Source of the DNA: Bacillus sp. (in: firmicutes)
GTDB lineage: Bacteria > Bacillota > Bacilli > Bacillales > Bacillaceae_J
Length of the DNA stretch: 64,000 nt
Assembly (NCBI GenBank): GCA_012842745.1
Contig: DUSF01000035.1
Location: 248,001-312,000, forward strand
Direction: 5' to 3'
Shown here piece after piece: positions 9,508 to 17,088 of the stretch (the stretch's first letter is position 1; every line of letters begins with the position of its first letter). The notes beneath the pieces were generated by a model. That model was not told the origin of the DNA. It did not search any database and saw nothing but the letters and a program-made list of their open reading frames with translations. A program made the translations under genes and the position numbers.

Positions 9508-9545
9508 CTATTTTGTTTAAAAAATTTTTCGTCATTGTATGTTCG

Positions 9546-9575
9546 TTGACAGTGGGGAAGAATTGTTCATACAAT
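9546..9575 (+). promoter_or_regulatory. Candidate folC promoter
   Basis: A TTGACA -35 box (9546-9551) and a TACAAT -10 box (9570-9575), separated by 18 bases, lie upstream of folC and divergent from the feo promoter. Confidence 0.6.
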
Positions 9576-9618
9576 GTGAGAAGAATATATTGCGATTAAG
9601 TAGGAGGCTTTTTTACAT

Positions 9619-10917
9619 ATGAAAACTGAATTTAACGAAGCATTGCATTGGCTGAACAACCGTCTTACATTTGGCATTAAGCCTGGATTAGAGCGCATGA
9701 GATTCATGCTTGAACAGCTTGGCAATCCAGAAAGAAGACTGAAGACCGTTCATGTTGCTGGTACAAATGGAAAAGGCTCCACGGTCAGCTTTATGCGCCA
9801 TATTTTACAAGAAGCAGGCTATGTTGTTGGCACATTTACTTCACCATATATCGAAAGCTTTAATGAAAGAATTAGCGTAAACGGAGAGCCGATTTCTGAT
9901 GAGGATTTTGTCGAGATTGTCAAAAAAATAAAACCAATTGTGGAGAAATGCGAAGCTTCTGATTATGGTGCTCCAACCGAATTTGAAGTATTAACCATTA
10001 TCGCCCTCGTTTATTTCGCAAACTACGCCTATCCAGATATTACCCTAATGGAAACGGGCCTTGGTGGCAGATTGGATTCAACAAATGTGATTTACCCACT
10101 TGTTTCAGTCATCACAAATATCGGACAAGACCACATGAATATCCTAGGTCACACAATTGCAGAGATTGCTAAAGAAAAAGCGGGAATCATTAAATCAGGT
10201 GTCCCAGTCGTTACGGCGGTCGAAGATGAGGAAGCATTAAAGGTAATCAGTGAAACTGCAAAAGCTAAAAATGCCAAGCAGTATAGGTTAGGCGGGGAAT
10301 TTAAAATAGAGGAAGCAACGCTGAGCAACGGTCGTGAAACATTTACGTTTAAATCATTTTTTAACAAATTAGAGAACCTTGAAATCTCAATGAAAGGCGC
10401 ACACCAAATAAAAAACGCCGCGACAGCATTAATGACCATTGATTATTTAAGACAATATTATTCATTCGTCATTGATGAAGAACAAATAAGAAATGGTCTA
10501 CGGAAAACAACTTGGAATGGGCGTTTCGAAAAAATTTCCGACGAACCGCTTATCTTTATTGACGGCGCCCATAACCCAGAAGGCATTGATTCTCTGTGCG
10601 ACACAATCAACCGCTATTATCTAGATAAGAAAGTTCATATCATTTTCAGCGCTTTGAAAGATAAACTTTTAAATGAGATGATTGGCAAATTGGACAACAT
10701 CGCTGATAAGCTTATTTTTACGCAATTTGAATTTCCGCGTTGTGCAGAGGCTCGGGAGCTGTTCGAATTATCAACGTCTACGAATAAACACATCGAAGCA
10801 GATTGGAAAAAAGCAATTGAGGATGAAAGGCGGGAAATTGGAACGAAGGAAGATGGAGTTTTGATTATTACGGGGTCACTTTATTTTATTTCGGAAGTAC
10901 GTAGGCTTCTTCAGTAA
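9619..10917 (+). CDS. folC: Folylpolyglutamate synthase / dihydrofolate synthase
   Basis: ATP-dependent Mur-ligase-family enzyme that adds glutamate to dihydropteroate and folates. The P-loop AGTNGKGST is near residue 47, the Mur-ligase ATPase motif follows, and IDGAHNPEGI near residue 313 marks the conserved C-terminal domain. The 432-residue length is normal. TAGGAGG precedes the ATG. In B. subtilis comC follows folC directly; here about 19 kb of pilus and adhesin DNA lies between folC and pilD, the comC equivalent. Confidence 0.97.
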   Translation: MKTEFNEALHWLNNRLTFGIKPGLERMRFMLEQLGNPERRLKTVHVAGTNGKGSTVSFMRHILQEAGYVVGTFTSPYIESFNERISVNGEPISDEDFVEIVKKIKPIVEKCEASDYGAPTEFEVLTIIALVYFANYAYPDITLMETGLGGRLDSTNVIYPLVSVITNIGQDHMNILGHTIAEIAKEKAGIIKSGVPVVTAVEDEEALKVISETAKAKNAKQYRLGGEFKIEEATLSNGRETFTFKSFFNKLENLEISMKGAHQIKNAATALMTIDYLRQYYSFVIDEEQIRNGLRKTTWNGRFEKISDEPLIFIDGAHNPEGIDSLCDTINRYYLDKKVHIIFSALKDKLLNEMIGKLDNIADKLIFTQFEFPRCAEARELFELSTSTNKHIEADWKKAIEDERREIGTKEDGVLIITGSLYFISEVRRLLQ

Positions 10918-10988
10918 TCTCTTCTTTCTAATTTTTTACCAATTTAACCTGATTACGATATGCAGTGCAAAAAAATATTCAATTTCAC

Positions 10989-11042
10989 AAAAGGGGCTAA
11001 TCAATACGGCGATTTTTCGTCTATTGGATGGCCCTTTTTTGT
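10989..11042 (+). terminator. folC terminator
   Basis: An imperfect long stem (AAAAGGGGCTAATCAATA / TATTGGATGGCCCTTTT) followed by a run of T. Confidence 0.75.
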
Positions 11043-11281
11043 TTGTTCCTTTCCGTTACCCGCATCAAATATCCCGCAAAACACGTTATTTATATATATT
11101 AACTTATTAACTGTACTTATATAAAAGGTTAACAAAGTTGTGACAAAATCTTCAAATACTTGTCATCGATAAGTTAGTTTTTTCATAGAAGTTAATACCA
11201 TAATGAGTATGAGAGGAAGAAAATAATGGAACACAATTCTTTACTTGAATAGATTTTCAAAAAATTAAGGAGGAGAGATTA
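11043..11281 (+). promoter_or_regulatory. Leader region of the first vWA gene
   Basis: About 240 bases of AT-rich DNA with no credible gene. It holds the strong AAGGAGGAGAG ribosome site of the next gene and an eight-codon reading frame (11226-11252) with its own GAGGAAG, which I regard as chance. No convincing consensus promoter was fixed, although TATA-rich stretches near 11090-11125 could serve. Confidence 0.35.
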
Positions 11282-13243
11282 GTGAATTGGAAAAAGGTGT
11301 TTCATAGTCTAATAGCACTTTTATTTGTACTGACCCAATTTTGTCCAATAAGTACTAGTGCGGCATCAAGCAGTGCTTCATTGGGAATTAATGTAACACC
11401 CACAAACACAAAAGGGTATCTAATTGATAATGAAACAGGTGCAGCGGTTGCTGATATTTATGCAAATGTAATCCCTGAAGGAGTTTTCAATGGTGAGACA
11501 CGCGTAAAGCCGATGGATGTAATTTTCATCGTAGATGTTTCATTTTCAATGATGGATACACTTAACTACGAATGGAAGAATGGTTGGCTATTACAAATTG
11601 TTTCAAAACTGGAGGGGGCTAGGAGAGCGTCTAATAGTTTAATTGAACAATTAAAGAAAACAACCATTGATGGCGATCGTTTTGCGTTAATCACTTACCA
11701 TCAAAGCGCGGAGAAATTTACTAATTTCAACGAGTCAAATCAATCTAGAAATGACGTAAATAAACATTTAGACAAAATTAATAAAAAAATTCAAGACTCA
11801 AAAATTAAACTTTCTGGGACGAATTACTACAAGGCATTAAAAATGGCTGATGAAATGTTTGTCGATAGTAACAATACAAAATATGTTATCTTTTTAACCG
11901 ATGGAAAACCAAATCACGGTCCGAATAATGTAAAGAGAGATATTAATGGAATGTATCAGCAATCAGGATGCCTCAATTGTAAAAAAGTTTATATAGAACA
12001 AGAAGATACGACAATCACGAATCATTTATTGGGACAAAGTCCATTTCTTCATCGTTCGGAATTTAAACATAATGGGAAAACATATAAATATTCCTATGAA
12101 TACAATGTTTATGATTTAGCCGCATTTGATGTTGCCAATACATTTGCAGCAAAAAACGTAAATCTATATTCAATAGGATTAGGGAAATGGTACAACTCTG
12201 ATAAAAAATTCTTGAATAATTTATCGAAAATCACTGGTGGCAAGTCATTTATTGCTCAAACAGCAGATGAGTTAAAAAATCAATTACTCCATATTGGAGA
12301 GGATATTAATCAAACGACGATGAGAGATATCCAACTTAAGATTAATTTGAAAAACGTATCGTTTCCAGACGGTGGACATGTTGGGATTCCAGAAGATTCC
12401 GATGCAATTATGATGAAAAGTGGAAAAGAGCATAACTTATATGTCAATATACCTGAAATTAATTACAAAGTAGGTGCAGGAACACCGCCTGCCATGAATA
12501 AGCTATTTACGTTAGAGTTTGACCAACCTGGAGCTTATACATTTAACGATGTATCACTATCATATACAAATCTAGCAGGACAAAAGCAAAATGTGCCTGC
12601 CACGGCATTTACAATAAATGTTCTAGATAATGATAGCATCGGGTTAAAATTTTTGAACCCACCATATAAGATTAATGCTTATAAAGATGAAACGATGCTC
12701 GATTTAACAACAGAGGTTGTCTTTGACCCAGAACCTGAGGAAGATGATGAAATTGAATTCCCAGAATTAACATGGTCAAGTAGTGATCCAAGTGTTGTGA
12801 CAGTTGTAGATGGAATTGTTACAGCTAAGGGAATTGGTGCAACTACGATAACTGCTGAATCCGTAGATAATCCAAGTTTGAAGGCAACAGCTCCAGTGCA
12901 AGTAAACTTAAAAGCTTTGAAGTTTAAATTAGCTAGTTATGAATATAAACTTGGAAAAGAAATGTATCCGGAACTTGAAGACCCTGTATATAATTTCAAT
13001 CTAAATCCAGAAGCAATCGAGTGGGAAGTAAATAGGCCAGATATTTTAACCGTTGATGATAAAGGTGTCATTGAGCAAGCAGGCTCGCAGTGTGGTTTTG
13101 TAATCGTAACGGCAAAGTTAAAAGATGATTACAAATTCAACAGTAATCCGAGTGACCCTGGATACGAAATTGTTGAAGCGAAAACTTTAATTAAAGTACC
13201 AGCAGATGCAAGTAAAATTGATGGTTCAGGAAAGGAATGGTAA
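11282..13243 (+). CDS. Secreted vWA-domain/BIG2 protein, probable adhesin
   Basis: A 653-residue exported protein starting at GTG 11282 after AAGGAGGAG. A Sec signal peptide ends near residue 27 (ISTSAA). After a family-specific segment containing GYLIDNETGAAVADI comes a von Willebrand A domain of about residues 75-345, with the MIDAS motif DVSFS (residues 85-89) and FLTDGKP near residue 205; such domains bind metal and ligands. A BIG2-type Ig-like domain (TWSSSDPSVVTVV, then TAKGIGATTITAES) spans about residues 475-545. The C-terminus ends in KEW without LPxTG or a membrane anchor. It is paralogous to the genes at 13563 and 15057. Location beside type IV pilus genes suggests a pilus-linked adhesin, but that is inference. 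Confidence 0.8.
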   Translation: MNWKKVFHSLIALLFVLTQFCPISTSAASSSASLGINVTPTNTKGYLIDNETGAAVADIYANVIPEGVFNGETRVKPMDVIFIVDVSFSMMDTLNYEWKNGWLLQIVSKLEGARRASNSLIEQLKKTTIDGDRFALITYHQSAEKFTNFNESNQSRNDVNKHLDKINKKIQDSKIKLSGTNYYKALKMADEMFVDSNNTKYVIFLTDGKPNHGPNNVKRDINGMYQQSGCLNCKKVYIEQEDTTITNHLLGQSPFLHRSEFKHNGKTYKYSYEYNVYDLAAFDVANTFAAKNVNLYSIGLGKWYNSDKKFLNNLSKITGGKSFIAQTADELKNQLLHIGEDINQTTMRDIQLKINLKNVSFPDGGHVGIPEDSDAIMMKSGKEHNLYVNIPEINYKVGAGTPPAMNKLFTLEFDQPGAYTFNDVSLSYTNLAGQKQNVPATAFTINVLDNDSIGLKFLNPPYKINAYKDETMLDLTTEVVFDPEPEEDDEIEFPELTWSSSDPSVVTVVDGIVTAKGIGATTITAESVDNPSLKATAPVQVNLKALKFKLASYEYKLGKEMYPELEDPVYNFNLNPEAIEWEVNRPDILTVDDKGVIEQAGSQCGFVIVTAKLKDDYKFNSNPSDPGYEIVEAKTLIKVPADASKIDGSGKEW

Positions 13244-13562
13244 CCATAAAAGAATCTGATTGATTAGTAGTGCTGGCATAATCTTGGAGTTTAACATTTA
13301 GCTCAATAGTTTGCATAGAAAAATGTAGTCGAAGAAGAGCCGTTAGCTCATATTAATGTCATATAGTTTTTGTTGGTTCTTACCGTTTTTAATGTAAAAA
13401 CAGTAGAACTATTACTTAATATTAAAAAAAACGTAATAAATTATGTCAAATTTCAAGGCTATGCGTGTTTTTTATCAGTAAGATTTATTACAATTATAAG
13501 TGAAGGAATATTCCAATACTCAAAATCCTTGAGATTACTATATAAAAAGCTGGGAAATTAAC
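13244..13562 (+). other. Intergenic DNA between vWA paralogues
   Basis: About 320 bases of AT-rich DNA. A 63-codon frame inside it (13370-13561) has no ribosome site and unnatural composition, and I do not accept it. No terminator hairpin with a T run follows the preceding gene, and no clear promoter was found, so the paralogues might be read through. Confidence 0.4.
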
Positions 13563-13974
13563 ATGGGGTTGAAAAGAATAGTGCCTATACTATTTATAAC
13601 CATACTACTCTTAGGTCAACTCTTATATCCGTTAAGCAGCAAGGCGGATTTAGGTTCGGCTTCGTTAAATGCCGATGTGAAGCCAACAAAATCAGAGTAC
13701 TTAATTGATATGAATACAGGAGTAGCAAGAGCTGATATAAATGCAAATATTGTTCCAAAAGGAATACTAGATTCTAATAGTCGAAAACAGCTGGTGGACA
13801 TTATTTTTATGATTGATGTATCAGGGTCAATGAATCGTGGACTAATTACAGGACTTCTTGGCAAGTTATTAGGGATTGACAAACAGGTTGAAGCGGCAAA
13901 AAAAGCTGCTCAACAATCAATTGAAAATTTTAAGAAAAAAAACGATAGATGGTGATCGAATTGGTTTACCATAA
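13563..13974 (+). pseudogene. Truncated vWA-domain protein remnant
   Basis: The N-terminal third of a third vWA paralogue. It has a signal peptide (ends near SSKAD), the family segment SEYLIDMNTGVARADINAN and an intact MIDAS start DVSGS. The frame is lost at an eight-A run (13935-13942): as read it ends NDRW-stop at 13955, but with one A fewer it continues TIDGDRIGLP, matching IDGDRFAL in the upstream paralogue, before stopping at 13974. No further homologous sequence follows. So the gene has both a homopolymer frameshift and loss of everything beyond the first quarter of the vWA domain. A cruciform-forming element begins 17 bases after the remnant. Confidence 0.8.
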
Positions 13975-13990
13975 TATTTTTAGCTTTTTA

Positions 13991-14092
13991 AAATAACCGT
14001 ATATAACGACGAAATTAGTGCAATCTTGCACAATTCAATTTGCGCTAACCCGCAAATTGAATTGTCGTTATACATGGCCTATTTGGTTATTT
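13991..14092. repeat. Nested palindromic (cruciform-like) element
   Basis: About 100 bp with nested dyads: outer AAATAACC (13991-13998) / GGTTATTT (14085-14092); TATAACGAC (14002-14010) / GTCGTTATA (14064-14072); a small hairpin GTGCAA-TC-TTGCAC (14018-14031); and a perfect 14-bp inner stem CAATTCAATTTGCG (14031-14044) / CGCAAATTGAATTG (14051-14064). It could fold as a branched RNA or DNA structure. No protein is encoded and no flanking direct repeat was found. It may be a miniature mobile-element relic or a complex terminator; the origin is unknown. Confidence 0.6.
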
Positions 14093-14150
14093 TGATTATA
14101 AACAAAAAGAGACTTTAAATTAGCCCCTTATTGTTGCACCTAAATTCAGT

Positions 14151-14655
14151 TTATAAATAAAGAATCCCTTTTTCCATTCCTTTCATAATCGCTCCTACCC
14201 GCGAATATACGCCAAGTTTCTGATAAATGGATGTAAGATGGTATTCTACTGTTCGTTTACTAATATGTAGTTCTTTTGCGATTTCTTGATTACTTTTTTC
14301 TTTGGAAATAAGGCCCGAAATTCCAATTTCTGTCATGGTCAAATAGTGTTGCGTACTGTCGCACATTAAAAAATGGTGTGGGAGTAACACGTTGCCGAGG
14401 TGACTTTGCCGAATAGCATTAATTAATTTCTCAATAGGATCATCCTTTAATAAAAAGGCGTGAACACCCAATTGAAAGGCAAGTTTTAAAAACTCATTAC
14501 AATATATAACTTGTAAAAATTATGATTGCTAGAGCTTTATTCCCATTAGTAATTTTATTAACTACTTTGAAATCATCCACTTTATATAAATAATTACTAA
14601 TAGCTTCTAAAACGAAAGGATGATTATCAATTAGCATTAATTTAATGGTACACAA
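14151..14655 (-). pseudogene. Broken LuxR-family response regulator
   Basis: Read on the minus strand, a receiver-type N-terminus starts at TTG 14655 after AAAGGAG (CTIKLMLIDNHPFVLEAI) and runs to NGNKALAIIIFTSY, then hits a stop. The remainder continues in another frame (NEFLKLAFQLGVHAFLLKDD) into a complete LuxR-type helix-turn-helix (LTMTEIGISGLIS, then NQEIAKELHISKRTVEYHL). Compared with the family, the segment with the phospho-acceptor Asp between NGNKAL and the IIIFTS strand is missing, and the frame shifts about 20 bases later. I therefore call a pseudogene. A shorter protein containing only the DNA-binding half (14151-14471) could still be made, but it has no clear ribosome site. Confidence 0.75.
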
Positions 14656-15056
14656 GCTATTATCTCCTTTCTTAAATTTAAAGCATCTTTCGTTAGAGGC
14701 CTTATTATGGTTTTGAACATAAATGGTTGGTATAAAAAATTATATAAAAACAAACCAAATCCACTCATATATGTATAATTATACCATCTAACGTATGTGA
14801 TAAATTACTATTCACTAATCTTTCATAAAAATTGGGAATTTAGGACTAAACTATCATTGACATACTAAAAAGTTCATAATAACGAATAGTCAAAATGTTG
14901 TAACATATTTCAAAAAAACGAATTGATATAGTAATTTTGTATTTTCAAGTAATAACTTTTAGACTATAATTATTATTAATAATAAAATGTAATATTAGGT
15001 TTATCCGTTATTTTTTACAAAATATATACATAAATTTGTAGAGGAGGAGAGGAAAA
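14656..15056 (+). promoter_or_regulatory. AT-rich upstream region of vWA gene 3
   Basis: About 400 bases without a gene. A TATAAT hexamer at 14965-14970 and a TTGACA hexamer at 14857-14862 are possible promoter parts, but neither has a well-placed partner. The ribosome site GAGGAGGAGAGG at the right end serves the following gene. The left edge holds the region upstream of the broken regulator. Confidence 0.4.
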
Positions 15057-17039
15057 ATGATGAGAAAAAAGTTCGCTGTGTCACTTTTAATTGCTATTTT
15101 AATTAGTTTTACATCGTTATCTTCTTTGAATGTATCTTATGCGGATAATAAAGCAGGGCTAGATTATAAACTAGAACCAAGCAGTAAAAGCTACCTAATC
15201 GATAAGAAAACAGACGTGGCAACAGCTAATTTAAATGCAAGTATTTTTCCAAAGGGTGTTACAGGAAAACTTGATCCAAAAAGGGAAACACCAATTGATG
15301 TTGTCTTTATTTTTGATAAATCAGGTTCCATGCAATTAGATATGAAATGTTATGATCAATATAAAAACCAAAGTAAGTGTATGGATACTAATAAATTGAA
15401 GGCTGCTAAAGATGGGGCAAAAAATGCGATTGATAAATTTAAGGAAGCAGCAATAGCGGGTGATCGTTTTGCTTTCGTTCCTTTTGATGCTAGTGTTGGG
15501 AATGTAACTAATTTTAACAGCAATACATCAACAACGGAAGTAAAAAAACACCTAGAATCAATGAAGACTAGTATTGATAAAATAACGGCAAACGGTGGAA
15601 CTAATTATTATCAAGCATTTTTGAAAGCTAACACTATGTTTGGATCTTCTAGTAAACCGAAGTATATTATTTTTCTGACTGATGGAAGACCAGAGGGTGG
15701 CAGTTTTTCCAAAATAAAAATTAGTGGTGAATTTTCAAAAAAAGTGAATAATACATGGTCGAAAGAGAAATATCCTGTAAATGGGGATGTGACATTGACT
15801 GTTTCAGGAAATCAGACAGTATTTACTCATAAAAATGTTACGTATTTATATGCTAATTATAATAATTTGAGCTACTCTTATGCTTACGCAGAAGCAGCAA
15901 ATTTAGCTGCAAAAGATGTGAAGCTAATGTCAATTGGCTTTGGTTCTGACGGCGATGTTGACATGAATTTCTTAAATGAATTATCAAGCTTATCAGGTTC
16001 ATATGCCCAAAAAGGAGAAAAGGCTGATATAAGCAAGATTTTTGAGAATTTAACAAATAAAATTAATAAGCAAGCACTTAGAAATATAAAAGTAAAGCTT
16101 AAAATTAAAGATTCAAGCTTCCCAGGTAATGTAGCTTTGCAAGATGGGGCTGTTATTGATGAACAGAATCCAAGCTATGCAGTGATAAACTTTAATGATG
16201 TGCAGTTTGAGGACAATCAGACGCCTACAGCACCAGCACCAAAATTGATGTCACTTTCTTTTGAAAAAGAAGGAACTTATAATTTTAACGACGTAATTTT
16301 AACATATGTAGACTTAACAGGAACGACACAAACAATAAAAGGTAATCCGTTTACAATTAGCATTGTGAAAAATAAGAATGTCGGAATGAAATTTAATAAT
16401 GAAGATGGCTACGATATTGATGTTAGCTCTTTGCCAGCACCTATGCTTGACTTATATGAAAAACTTGAAGCAGATCCTGAGGTAGAGAATTCTGAAGTTC
16501 CTAAGAGAGAGGATCTTACTTGGTCATCAGAAGATGAGTCAGTTGCAAAGGTAAATAGCGAAGGAGTTGTTACACCATTTAGTCTCGGCGAAACACAAAT
16601 TACCGTAAAAGCAACAGATTCAGAAGGCAATGAAATTCAGGCTGATACAACAGTAAAAGTAAATTTAGTGGTTGAGAAAATAGAGTTAAAGAAAAATAAT
16701 TATTTATACACAGAAAAAATTGATATGTTTAAAGAGGAACTAGTGATTACACCAGAATTATCTATTTCATTTAAACTACCGCGTGAAGCCATCCTATGGG
16801 GAATAAATGTAACTGAAGATAAAAAAGTTGAATGGAGAATTACAGGTAATTTGTTCAGATTTGATAATGGTAAAATTATTAAGCAAGATAAATCTCAAGG
16901 TGGATTTGAGTTTGTAAGGGCGCAACTTAATCCTGATTATGAATTTTATAAGAACCCATCAGGTAATAATAAAGCAGAGGCACTAATGAAGGTAAATGGA
17001 AATGGCGGGGAAAAGTACCAACTTAAAGAACAATGGTAA
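15057..17039 (+). CDS. Secreted vWA-domain/BIG2 protein, probable adhesin
   Basis: A 660-residue paralogue of the protein at 11282. The start is ATG 15057 or the adjacent ATG 15060, after GAGGAGGAGAGG. The signal peptide ends near residue 30 (VSYAD). The shared segment SKSYLIDKKTDVATANLNAS precedes a vWA domain with MIDAS DKSGS near residue 87 and FLTDGRP near residue 205. A BIG2-like domain (TWSSEDESVAKV, then FSLGETQITVKATD) lies near residues 480-540. The C-terminal block GGFEFVRAQLNPDYEFYKNP and the final KEQW match the upstream paralogue, so this end is a conserved family feature. There is no sortase signal or anchor. Role as a pilus-associated adhesin is inferred from context. Confidence 0.8.
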   Translation: MMRKKFAVSLLIAILISFTSLSSLNVSYADNKAGLDYKLEPSSKSYLIDKKTDVATANLNASIFPKGVTGKLDPKRETPIDVVFIFDKSGSMQLDMKCYDQYKNQSKCMDTNKLKAAKDGAKNAIDKFKEAAIAGDRFAFVPFDASVGNVTNFNSNTSTTEVKKHLESMKTSIDKITANGGTNYYQAFLKANTMFGSSSKPKYIIFLTDGRPEGGSFSKIKISGEFSKKVNNTWSKEKYPVNGDVTLTVSGNQTVFTHKNVTYLYANYNNLSYSYAYAEAANLAAKDVKLMSIGFGSDGDVDMNFLNELSSLSGSYAQKGEKADISKIFENLTNKINKQALRNIKVKLKIKDSSFPGNVALQDGAVIDEQNPSYAVINFNDVQFEDNQTPTAPAPKLMSLSFEKEGTYNFNDVILTYVDLTGTTQTIKGNPFTISIVKNKNVGMKFNNEDGYDIDVSSLPAPMLDLYEKLEADPEVENSEVPKREDLTWSSEDESVAKVNSEGVVTPFSLGETQITVKATDSEGNEIQADTTVKVNLVVEKIELKKNNYLYTEKIDMFKEELVITPELSISFKLPREAILWGINVTEDKKVEWRITGNLFRFDNGKIIKQDKSQGGFEFVRAQLNPDYEFYKNPSGNNKAEALMKVNGNGGEKYQLKEQW

Positions 17040-17040
17040 A

Positions 17041-17072
17041 AATAATAGGCTGCAATTTTGCAGCCTATTATT
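17041..17072. terminator. Terminator shared by vWA gene 3 and the minor-pilin genes
   Basis: A perfect 14-bp stem (AATAATAGGCTGCA / TGCAGCCTATTATT) with a four-base loop and a T-rich tail on the plus strand, placed between two convergent transcription units. Confidence 0.9.
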
Positions 17073-17088
17073 TTTATTATAAATTAAA

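Noticed and set aside
11226..11252. Eight-codon leader peptide before the first vWA gene
   Set aside because: It has a GAGGAAG nearby, but no regulatory codons and no attenuator hairpin; chance is the simplest explanation.
13370..13561. 63-codon gene between vWA paralogues
   Set aside because: No ribosome binding site, no recognisable domain, and composition like the AT-rich intergenic DNA around it.
14857..14862. TTGACA as the -35 box of the vWA gene at 15057
   Set aside because: No acceptable -10 hexamer lies 16-18 bases downstream, so it is kept only as a possible part.
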